Origin: Pelagihabitans sp963710535 | GTDB taxonomy: Bacteria; Bacteroidota; Bacteroidia; Flavobacteriales; Flavobacteriaceae | Direction: 5' to 3' | Length of the DNA: 64,000 bases | Assembly (NCBI GenBank): GCA_963710535.1 | Contig: CAVQAW010000008.1 | Location: 186,001-250,000, forward strand | Shown: in pieces, positions 25,258 through 32,746 of the stretch | Position numbering within the stretch: position 1 is the stretch's first letter | Layout of the letters: each line of letters starts with the position of its first letter | Made by a program: the position numbers and the translations under genes | Notes under the pieces: generated by a model | Seen by the model: the letters and a program-made list of their open reading frames with translations, nothing else | Databases searched by the model: none | What the model was told of the DNA's origin: nothing

Positions 25258-28107
25258 TTGAAAAAAGTCATTCTCTTAGCGCATCTGTCATTGACTATGG
25301 CCGTTCTTCTCAAAACGGGTTGGGTCTTTTCCCAACATACCAACATCCTCAACGCCACGCTAAAAGGAGATACCAAGGAGATTAACATCAATCAAGAGTT
25401 TACCTATCAAAATTCGAGCGGGGAAACTTTGGAGGTACTGTTCTTCAATGATTGGGCCCACGCCTATTCCGACAAGAATACGGGATTGGCAAAACGGTTT
25501 GCGGATGAATTCAAGCGCAGCCTTCATCTGGCCAAAGATAATGAGCGGGGCAGCACGAACATCCTTAGTGCCGCTGATGGCAACTATCGGGCATTGAAGT
25601 TGGATCGTACCCGGGAACAGGATATCATCAAAATAACGCTCAACGAGCCCTTGCCCCCAAAAGGGGAGGTGAAACTTTCATTCACCTATACGGTAAAATT
25701 GCCCTCGAACAAATTTACCTCCTACGGATATGACGGGAGGAACAACTATTACTTGAAGGATTGGTACCTCACGCCTGCCGTGTTCAATGGGGAATGGCAT
25801 CTTTATTCCAACAAGAATCTTGAAGACTTGTACACCGACATCACCAATACGACCATTAATTTCAGTTATCCTGAAAACCTTTTCATCACCTCGAATTTCG
25901 GGATATTGGGTAATACGAGATTTTTATCCGATCAACAGGCACAACTGGTGGGCGTACAGCGCAAAAGTTGTGAAATTATATTGGGGACGCTGAAGCGGTA
26001 CACTACCCACGTCACTCCTGGCCTCACCTTCGCTACCGACATCGAGGCCTCCAAGTATGATGTGATATCCCAAGGTGTTTCCATTCTAAAAATTTCCGAA
26101 TTCATCAGAAAAAACCTGGGCGACTACCCCCACCCCCAATTGTTGGTGAGCGAAATCGATTACGACAAGAATCCGCTCTATGGCCTCAATCAACTGCCAT
26201 CATTCATCAGACCCTATGAAGAGCAGTTTCAGTTTGAAATGAAGTTCCTCAAAACCGCGTTGCGTAAAATGCTGGAAGAGACCATCTATATAGACCCGAG
26301 AAAAGACCAATGGCTCACAGATGCCATCGCCAACTACCTGATGATCGAATACGTTGAACAAAACTATCCCAATCAAAAGCTTTTGGGAAAACTATCGACG
26401 CTATGGGGCGTAAGAAGCTTCAATTTGGCCAAAATGGATTTTAACGAGCAATACCCGTTTCTTTACATGCTCACTGCCAGAAGAAACTTAGATCAGCCTC
26501 TTACCACGCCCAACGATTCCCTCATCAAATTCAATCAAAAAATAGCCAATAAATATAAGGCAGGATTGGGACTTGCCTATTTGGCGAATTACATCGGCAA
26601 GGAAAAAGTAGATCAAAGCATCAAAACTTTTTATGAATACTACCAACAGAACAATGTAAAGACCCTCGATTTCGAATCGATATTAAAAAGGGCTACGGAT
26701 ATCGATATCAATTGGTTTTTTCAGGATTACGTTTCAACCGACCGAAAAATCGATTTTAAGATTACCAATGTTTTTAAAATGTATGATTCCCTTCGGGTGA
26801 GTTTAAAAAATAAGCAGGGTACCAATGTGCCCATTTCCTTGTTCGGACTCAGGAACGATTCTGTAGTTTCCAAATATTGGATAACCGATATCGATAGTAC
26901 CAAGACCATTACCATCCCAAGAAATGGGGAAGAAAGACTGGTTTTGAATTATGACCAAATAATACCTGAGTTCAACCAAAGAGACAATTGGAAATCGTTA
27001 AAAGGATTTTTCTCAAGCAATAAAAAGTTGAAATTCACCTTTTTCAGGGATGCGGAAAACCCTTATTACAATCAGATTTTCTATGTTCCGGTCGTGAACT
27101 TCAACATCTATGACGGATGGGCCCCTGGCATGAGGTTGTATAACAAAACCCTCTTGGAAAGACCTTTTGTATATGACGTGGCCCCCTCTTACTCCTTTCG
27201 GGAACAATCGTTCGTGGGTTACGGGAAATTCAGCTATAGGCAATATCTGAACAAAAGCGGCCTATATGTGGCAAACTATGGAATGCGGGGATCTACTTCC
27301 CATTTTGACGTGAATTCGAGATATTCTACCCTAACACCTTCCATGAGTTTTGGTTGGCGCCCCGAAAACCTGCTCTCCAACAAAAGGCAGGCCCTGTCTT
27401 TCCGTTACCTGAATATTTTCAGGAATCTCGACGAGAGTTTGCGTGCCGAGGGAAGCGCCCCCGACAGTCCCGATTACAGCGTATTCAATGCGAGGTACAT
27501 CGATGTTGACAACCATATCATAGATTATAGATCCTGGTTCATCGATTTTCAACAATCGAGCAAGTTCACCAAATTGGTCTTCGAGTTTGAATACCGCAAA
27601 CTTTTTGAAAGCAATCGACAGTTCAACCTTAGGTTTTTTGCGGGTAAATTCCTGAGGAACAAAACCAATGACGATTTTTTTAGTTTCGCCCTCGATAGGC
27701 CGACGGATTATCTTTTTGACTATGACTACCTCGGAAGGTCCGAGGATTCAGGTATATACAGTCAACAGATCATTATCGCCGAAGGGGGGTTCAAATCAAT
27801 TCTGGATGAGCAGTATCGCTTTTCGAACGATTGGATCGCCACGGTCAATACCAGTTTCAATATATGGCGGTGGATCGAGCTTTATGGTGATGCGGGCTTT
27901 GTAAAAAATCGTGGGTTTGAGGGAAAATTCGTTTATGACTCCGGGGTACGCCTCAATTTGGTCACCGATTATTTTGAATTGTACTTTCCGGTATATTCAA
28001 ATAATGGCTGGGAAGTAGCCCAGCCCAATTATGGGGAAAAAATAAGGTTTATCATTACCGTCAGCCCCAAAACCCTCATTGGATTGTTTACAAGGGAGTG
28101 GTTTTAA
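25258..28107 (+). CDS. Exported protein: catalytically dead M1-aminopeptidase fold joined to a C-terminal outer-membrane barrel
   Basis: The 949-residue protein has a signal peptide (about residues 1-26, ending VFSQ). Residues about 27-560 resemble M1 (gluzincin) aminopeptidases: the N-terminal beta domain, the FFNDWAHAYSDKNTG segment, and a late helix WLTDAIANYLMIEY that lines up with the usual WLNEG-A-Y-E helix. At the expected HExxH position the sequence is LRKMLEETIYID, with no histidines, and the downstream catalytic glutamate is also lost, so it should not be a zinc peptidase. Residues about 590-949 are alternating strands with many aromatic residues, as in an outer-membrane barrel. The start codon is TTG at 25258, 8 bases after the LOG gene stop. 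Surface folding or binding is possible; the function is unknown. Confidence 0.85.
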   Translation: MKKVILLAHLSLTMAVLLKTGWVFSQHTNILNATLKGDTKEININQEFTYQNSSGETLEVLFFNDWAHAYSDKNTGLAKRFADEFKRSLHLAKDNERGSTNILSAADGNYRALKLDRTREQDIIKITLNEPLPPKGEVKLSFTYTVKLPSNKFTSYGYDGRNNYYLKDWYLTPAVFNGEWHLYSNKNLEDLYTDITNTTINFSYPENLFITSNFGILGNTRFLSDQQAQLVGVQRKSCEIILGTLKRYTTHVTPGLTFATDIEASKYDVISQGVSILKISEFIRKNLGDYPHPQLLVSEIDYDKNPLYGLNQLPSFIRPYEEQFQFEMKFLKTALRKMLEETIYIDPRKDQWLTDAIANYLMIEYVEQNYPNQKLLGKLSTLWGVRSFNLAKMDFNEQYPFLYMLTARRNLDQPLTTPNDSLIKFNQKIANKYKAGLGLAYLANYIGKEKVDQSIKTFYEYYQQNNVKTLDFESILKRATDIDINWFFQDYVSTDRKIDFKITNVFKMYDSLRVSLKNKQGTNVPISLFGLRNDSVVSKYWITDIDSTKTITIPRNGEERLVLNYDQIIPEFNQRDNWKSLKGFFSSNKKLKFTFFRDAENPYYNQIFYVPVVNFNIYDGWAPGMRLYNKTLLERPFVYDVAPSYSFREQSFVGYGKFSYRQYLNKSGLYVANYGMRGSTSHFDVNSRYSTLTPSMSFGWRPENLLSNKRQALSFRYLNIFRNLDESLRAEGSAPDSPDYSVFNARYIDVDNHIIDYRSWFIDFQQSSKFTKLVFEFEYRKLFESNRQFNLRFFAGKFLRNKTNDDFFSFALDRPTDYLFDYDYLGRSEDSGIYSQQIIIAEGGFKSILDEQYRFSNDWIATVNTSFNIWRWIELYGDAGFVKNRGFEGKFVYDSGVRLNLVTDYFELYFPVYSNNGWEVAQPNYGEKIRFIITVSPKTLIGLFTREWF

Positions 28108-28215
28108 AAATAACATATTCCTAAAAAACAGTGATTTTAGGTGGGTGTGGTTAAAGAATATATAATTATCTGTAGTTATTATTACATTATTTTGAAGTAA
28201 AATGGCCGCCTGTCG

Positions 28216-28247
28216 GTTGCATAAACAGTTTTGATTTGATATTTTTG
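28216..28247 (+). promoter_or_regulatory. Promoter of the 2-oxoacid dehydrogenase E1 gene
   Basis: GTTG at 28216-28219 and TATTTTTG (28240-28247) with a 20-base spacer match the Bacteroidota promoter. The start codon at 28267 leaves a leader of only about 10-15 bases. Confidence 0.6.
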
Positions 28248-28266
28248 TGCAAATCAATAGGCCTTA

Positions 28267-30678
28267 ATGAACATTTCTTCCAAGACCAGTAGCGATATTT
28301 CTTTTCAGGATTTTAAGTTGCAGATCTTACACGATTATGAAATAGCCGTGCTGAGCCGGACATGTAGCCTGATCGGGAGAAAGGAAGTACTTACGGGAAA
28401 GGCCAAATTCGGCATCTTTGGTGATGGGAAGGAACTGCCCCAATTGGCAATGGCCCGTGCATTTCAAGACGGGGATTTCAGAAGCGGCTATTACAGGGAC
28501 CAAACCTTTATGATGGCCTTAGACCTCTTGAAACCGAAAGATTTCTTCCATGCCCTTTACGCAACCACCGATATCGAAAAAGAGCCCATGAGCGCTGGGA
28601 AACAGATGGGTGCCCATTTTCTCACCTACAGCCTGAACGAAGATGGCAGCTGGAAAGACCTCACCAAACAAAAGAACAGCAGCGCCGACATTTCCTGTAC
28701 TGCTGGACAAATGCCAAGGTTGTTGGGCCTGGCCCAGGCTTCTAAATTATATCGCAATTTAAAGGATATCAAAGCCGACAAATTCTCGGTCAATGGCAAC
28801 GAAGTGGCCTGGGGTACCATCGGCAACGCCAGCACCAGCGAAGGCATGTTCTTGGAAACCATCAACGCCGGTGGCGTCCTTCAAGTACCTATGGTCATCA
28901 GTATCTGGGATGATGGTTACGGGATTTCGGTTCCGGCAAAATATCATACCACCAAAGAAGATATTTCCGAGGTTTTAAGCGGCTTTCAGCGTGATGAGGA
29001 CAGCCCGGGATATGAATTGATCAAGGTAAATGGTTGGGACTATACCGCCCTGATGCACGTATATTCCAACGCGGCCGACATTGCCCGCGAAGAACATGTA
29101 CCCGTGATCATTCATGTGACCGAGCTCACACAGCCCCAAGGGCATTCGTCCTCCGGATCTCACGAACGATACAAAAATTCAAAACGACTCGAATGGGAGG
29201 CCGAGAACGATTGTAACAAGCGGTTCAGGGAATGGATCATCGATTCAGGAATCGCGACCGATGAGGAACTGCAAGCCATCGAGAAACGAATAAAAAATGA
29301 GGTGAGGATGGCCAAAAAGGAGGCTTGGTCGGAATATTTGGCCGAACACCTTCCCCTTAAGAAAAAATTGGTAACTTATATAGAACAAGCAGCCCTAAAA
29401 AGTGAGAACCGTGCGTTTCTGACCAAAATAAAAAACGATCTTATTGCCATTGACGAACCTTTGAAGAAAGACTTGGCCATTGCTGCCAGAAAATCGTTGC
29501 GTTATCTGATCGGCAGTCGGACCGAGGAAAAAATGGCCATCAAAAACTGGATCGATCAATTTTTGCTTCAGACCCAGCCCAAATTCAGCAATAACCTCTA
29601 TAGTGAACTGCCCAACAGGGCCACCAACATCACTGCCATTGCACCGTCATACGATTCCAGTTCTGAGCAGGTAGATGGTCGAATCATTCTCAGGGACAAC
29701 TTTGATCGATTGTTCCAAAAATATCCGGAAACAGTAGTCTTTGGGGAAGATAGCGGTGCCATAGGCGACGTGAACCAAGGTTTGGAAGGCCTCCAGAAAA
29801 AATATGGGGAACTTCGGGTGACGGATACGGGAATAAGGGAAGCCACCATTATCGGGCAAGGCATCGGCATGGCGCTAAGAGGGCTAAGGCCCATCGCCGA
29901 AATTCAATACTTGGATTATATCTTTTATGCGATGCCCACCCTCACCGACGATCTTGCTTGTTTGCGTTACCGCACTTCCGGCAAACAGAAAGCTCCTTTG
30001 ATCGTACGCACAAGGGGACACCGATTGGAAGGCATTTGGCATTCCGGTTCACACATGGGCGGACTGATACATTTACTCAGGGGTATGTATATCCTCTCCC
30101 CCAGAAACATGACCCAGGCTGCAGGTTTTTACAATACCCTCATGAAAAGCGATGAACCGGCATTGGTCATCGAAAGCCTGAACGGATATCGTCTAAAAGA
30201 ACCCCTGCCCAATAACTTGGGCACATTTTGCACCCCGATCGGAGTCGTGGAGACCTTGAAGGAAGGCAGTGATATCACTCTGGTTTCCTACGGGTCTACC
30301 TTAAGAATCGTTTCGCAAGTAGCGGAAGAACTGCGGGAAGTGGGCATTGACGCGGAGGTAATCGATGCACAGACCTTATTGCCCTTCGACATCCGTCATG
30401 ATACCGTCAAAAGCGTGATGAAGACCAATAGATTGTTGGTTATCGATGAAGATGTTCCTGGAGGTTGCGCCGCCTATCTGCTTAATGAAATCGTAGAAAA
30501 ACAAGGCGGTTATGCCTATTTGGACAGCGCTCCGCAAACCTTGACGGCCAAAGCGCACAGACCGGCCTACGGCAGTGATGGGGATTATTTTTCAAAGCCG
30601 AATGCCGAAGACATATTTGAGAAGGTCTACAAGATCATGCATGAGGCCTACCCCGAAGAATATCCCAAGTTGCGTTAA
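28267..30678 (+). CDS. Branched-chain 2-oxoacid dehydrogenase E1, fused alpha and beta subunits
   Basis: The 803-residue protein fuses the E1 alpha half (about residues 20-390; GKAKFGIFGDGKELPQLAM, GNASTSEGMFLETINAG and the thiamine diphosphate region near DDGYGISVPAKYHTT) to the E1 beta half (about 465-803; VVFGEDSGAIGDVNQGLEGL, EATIIGQGIGMALRGLRPIAEIQYLDY and IDAQTLLPFD). It decarboxylates branched-chain 2-oxoacids and hands the acyl group to the lipoyl E2 subunit, feeding iso-fatty-acid synthesis, which is typical of Flavobacteriia. A fused E1 of this length is common in the group. It has its own promoter with a very short leader. No E2 or E3 gene is adjacent. Confidence 0.92.
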   Translation: MNISSKTSSDISFQDFKLQILHDYEIAVLSRTCSLIGRKEVLTGKAKFGIFGDGKELPQLAMARAFQDGDFRSGYYRDQTFMMALDLLKPKDFFHALYATTDIEKEPMSAGKQMGAHFLTYSLNEDGSWKDLTKQKNSSADISCTAGQMPRLLGLAQASKLYRNLKDIKADKFSVNGNEVAWGTIGNASTSEGMFLETINAGGVLQVPMVISIWDDGYGISVPAKYHTTKEDISEVLSGFQRDEDSPGYELIKVNGWDYTALMHVYSNAADIAREEHVPVIIHVTELTQPQGHSSSGSHERYKNSKRLEWEAENDCNKRFREWIIDSGIATDEELQAIEKRIKNEVRMAKKEAWSEYLAEHLPLKKKLVTYIEQAALKSENRAFLTKIKNDLIAIDEPLKKDLAIAARKSLRYLIGSRTEEKMAIKNWIDQFLLQTQPKFSNNLYSELPNRATNITAIAPSYDSSSEQVDGRIILRDNFDRLFQKYPETVVFGEDSGAIGDVNQGLEGLQKKYGELRVTDTGIREATIIGQGIGMALRGLRPIAEIQYLDYIFYAMPTLTDDLACLRYRTSGKQKAPLIVRTRGHRLEGIWHSGSHMGGLIHLLRGMYILSPRNMTQAAGFYNTLMKSDEPALVIESLNGYRLKEPLPNNLGTFCTPIGVVETLKEGSDITLVSYGSTLRIVSQVAEELREVGIDAEVIDAQTLLPFDIRHDTVKSVMKTNRLLVIDEDVPGGCAAYLLNEIVEKQGGYAYLDSAPQTLTAKAHRPAYGSDGDYFSKPNAEDIFEKVYKIMHEAYPEEYPKLR

Positions 30679-31136
30679 TCGGGCTTAAGGCGATTGCGTT
30701 GACCCTTGAATTAAACACGCCTAAAGCGAAACACCATACTACAAATCATAGTCATCACGGTCGCCCACTTTTTGGCGATATGAATCCAACACAGCCATTG
30801 AAATTGATCCCAAAAATGTGATCGATCAATGTCTATTGGAACGCCTACATCGGTCCAAGCCACTCCCCCCCTTTCCAAAATTTCACAAGTCCGGCTCCTG
30901 CCCGGCACATTTCCATTTTATTCCGATTTATTACTAGTTCCCGGTCTCAAACACTTCATTTTACACGCGATCCCAAGGTTATTCCGTACCATCGCATTGC
31001 CATGCATGACTAATGCAGTGGCCCAATTTATCTTGCCAAAACAAAATCAGATAGGTGCGCAATATCTGATGATGAACATGGCGGAAACCGAAAAGCCCAC
31101 ATAACAGAGTAGGTCATAACAAGTAATAATTAATTT
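30679..31136. other. 458-base non-coding stretch before the small secreted protein operon
   Basis: I find no convincing gene here. A 91-codon frame (30829-31104) has no family resemblance and an unusual composition. No exact TAnnTTTG promoter is visible before 31137, although the AT-rich end (about 31110-31136) is where one would lie. The stretch is unusually long for this window and may hold an undetected control element for the downstream operon. Confidence 0.5.
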
Positions 31137-31448
31137 ATGAAAACCATTATATGTTGTCTGTCAATTTTTGTCAGCGTTTTGAGCTATGGCAATAGGCCTG
31201 GCCCAGGAACGTCTCTTATGGAGATCAAGCCTTTCTTTTTGGAAAAAGTAAAGGATTCCGAAGTAGTTTCCCATTCAAATATGCTCTTGCTTTCCTCAGC
31301 GGTATGCACCATTAGTGCTTCCGGGACTGTAGGTTCAGCCGAATTTGGAACCTTTGTGGCCACCATTACAGTAAAAGGACGTTGTGATGCAAGTCTCGCA
31401 AAAAAAATGCGTCAGGCCATTGCAGCCCTTAGAGATGAATTTAAATAA
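31137..31448 (+). CDS. Small secreted two-cysteine protein, member A of a pair
   Basis: The 103-residue protein has an N-terminal hydrophobic signal (KTIICCLSIFVSVLSYG; cleavage near residue 18). The mature part of about 85 residues holds two cysteines, Cys57 and Cys83, 25 residues apart, around a small-residue-rich beta region (SASGTVGSAEFGTFVATITVKG). It ends in an amphipathic helix SLAKKMRQAIAALRDEFK. The next gene has the same plan: signal, Cys-(x27)-Cys, then a 19-residue helical tail ending in K. I do not recognise a named family. Being followed by a sibling, a GLPGLI protein and a TonB receptor suggests an exported ligand or periplasmic partner of the receptor; this is an inference. 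Confidence 0.78.
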   Translation: MKTIICCLSIFVSVLSYGNRPGPGTSLMEIKPFFLEKVKDSEVVSHSNMLLLSSAVCTISASGTVGSAEFGTFVATITVKGRCDASLAKKMRQAIAALRDEFK

Positions 31449-31469
31449 TAATAAACCTTAACAATACAG

Positions 31470-31877
31470 ATGATGAAAAAAGTAGTATTTACCTTATTAA
31501 TTGCCATGGTTGGATATACAATGACAGCCAATACCGATATGGGATCAAACATCGACCATGTACAAAATGTTAGCATGGAAAATCAGGTTGCCCAACTGGC
31601 CATTGAAATTCGATCCGAAACGGCAACCCAGAACTTTGAGTTCAATTTCACCTCCGAAACGGAGCTGATCAACTTCAATGAAGATACTCTAGCGGACATG
31701 ATCAACATCGTAGATGCCAACGAGGCATTATGCGAAGTTTCGATTACTGTGAAGGTCAGGCTTGGCATAGATTCCAACTTTGTGGAGGCTTCGGCAACCG
31801 TGGGCGGAATTCCTTGTGGTGAAATCGTAAAAGCCATAAAAAAATTGAGGGCCCAACTCATGGAAGGAATTAAATAG
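31470..31877 (+). CDS. Small secreted two-cysteine protein, member B of a pair
   Basis: The 135-residue protein has a signal peptide (KKVVFTLLIAMVGYTMTA), an acidic middle (about residues 25-85, many E, N and D), and a C-terminal unit with Cys88 and Cys116. The segment between them (ITVKVRLGIDSNFVEASATVGG) reads like beta strands. It then ends with the basic helix EIVKAIKKLRAQLMEGIK, as in member A. A disulfide between the two cysteines is likely in the oxidising periplasm. It begins 21 bases after member A and is followed by a perfect 12-bp stem hairpin at 31896-31926, then the GLPGLI gene. Function unknown; no match to a known family that I recognise. Confidence 0.8.
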   Translation: MMKKVVFTLLIAMVGYTMTANTDMGSNIDHVQNVSMENQVAQLAIEIRSETATQNFEFNFTSETELINFNEDTLADMINIVDANEALCEVSITVKVRLGIDSNFVEASATVGGIPCGEIVKAIKKLRAQLMEGIK

Positions 31878-31895
31878 AGATTCCGGTTTAACAAT

Positions 31896-31926
31896 GCGGT
31901 AAAACCATTTTTCATGGTTTTACCGC
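31896..31926 (+). promoter_or_regulatory. Perfect 12-bp hairpin between the small secreted proteins and the GLPGLI gene
   Basis: GCGGTAAAACCA (31896-31907) pairs with TGGTTTTACCGC (31915-31926) around a 7-base loop. There is no T-run after it, so it is not a classic terminator. In an operon it would slow or trim the transcript, or protect the upstream part from decay, making the two small proteins more abundant than the receptor downstream. Confidence 0.6.
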
Positions 31927-31942
31927 TATTAAAATTATTCAT

Positions 31943-32683
31943 ATGATGAAATCGACATTGATCGTTTTGGCCTCGCTTATTCTAGGGGCATATGTTTATC
32001 CTCAAAACGCGGTTTTGAAGGTGGAGTATGATTTTTTTCTAAGTCTGGGTGATCTTGCACAATATAGATCCACCCTGCTGCTATCCAACGATAAATCGCT
32101 GTTCTTATGGGGAAAGCCCATAGGGGAACCCAAGGTTGATACCGAATATGAAATAACGATCGACCTGCATGCAATGGATAGCATAGGAAGTTATACCTAT
32201 ACGGATAAGGTTTTGGACAGCATGTTTTCAAGAGCCCCTTTCCTTGACAAACAAGCTTATTTGGTCAAAGAAAAAATCACCCCGATCGCATGGAAAATTA
32301 CGGATGCCCTTAAAAAAATTGGTCCCTATAACTGTCAGGAGGCCAAAGCCTTGTTCAGGGGGCGAACATACACAGTGTGGTTCACCTATGATATTCCCAT
32401 TAGTTCCGGTCCATGGAAGTTGCAAGGATTGCCCGGTTTGATCATCAATGCCAAGGATGACAGCGGTGAAGTGCAATTTTTATTGCGTTCCATCACCAAG
32501 TCCAACTTGGAAATAACCCCCGATTTGAAGACGACCAAAGCCATTTCATTGTCGGAATATGTAGAGATCCAGCGGTCGTTTTCCGATAAATTTTACAAAA
32601 AAGCCAAGTCGAGGCTACCAAGGGAAATCGATATACAAATCACCACCCAGAAGTCTTTGGAAATTTTTGATTCAAAAGATTGA
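31943..32683 (+). CDS. GLPGLI family protein (Porph_ging, TIGR01200)
   Basis: The 246-residue protein has a signal peptide (KSTLIVLASLILGAYVYPQ) and the namesake motif WKLQGLPGLIINAKD at about residues 156-170, preceded by VWFTYDIPISSGP, a typical family segment. Family members are exported, often next to TonB-dependent receptors in Bacteroidota; their molecular function is unknown. The beta-rich sequence suggests a lipocalin-like or chaperone-like binding protein. It lies 65 bases after member B and 63 bases before the receptor gene, so the four genes form one probable operon. Confidence 0.9.
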   Translation: MMKSTLIVLASLILGAYVYPQNAVLKVEYDFFLSLGDLAQYRSTLLLSNDKSLFLWGKPIGEPKVDTEYEITIDLHAMDSIGSYTYTDKVLDSMFSRAPFLDKQAYLVKEKITPIAWKITDALKKIGPYNCQEAKALFRGRTYTVWFTYDIPISSGPWKLQGLPGLIINAKDDSGEVQFLLRSITKSNLEITPDLKTTKAISLSEYVEIQRSFSDKFYKKAKSRLPREIDIQITTQKSLEIFDSKD

Positions 32684-32746
32684 CTATGGCCGAACCCCGG
32701 GATAATGGCTATGTTGAATATCCCAATCGGCTCCCACAATTAAAAT

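Noticed and set aside
30829..31104. 91-codon frame in the gap before the small secreted protein operon
   Set aside because: Proline- and leucine-rich without a recognisable family or ribosome site, so not counted as a gene.
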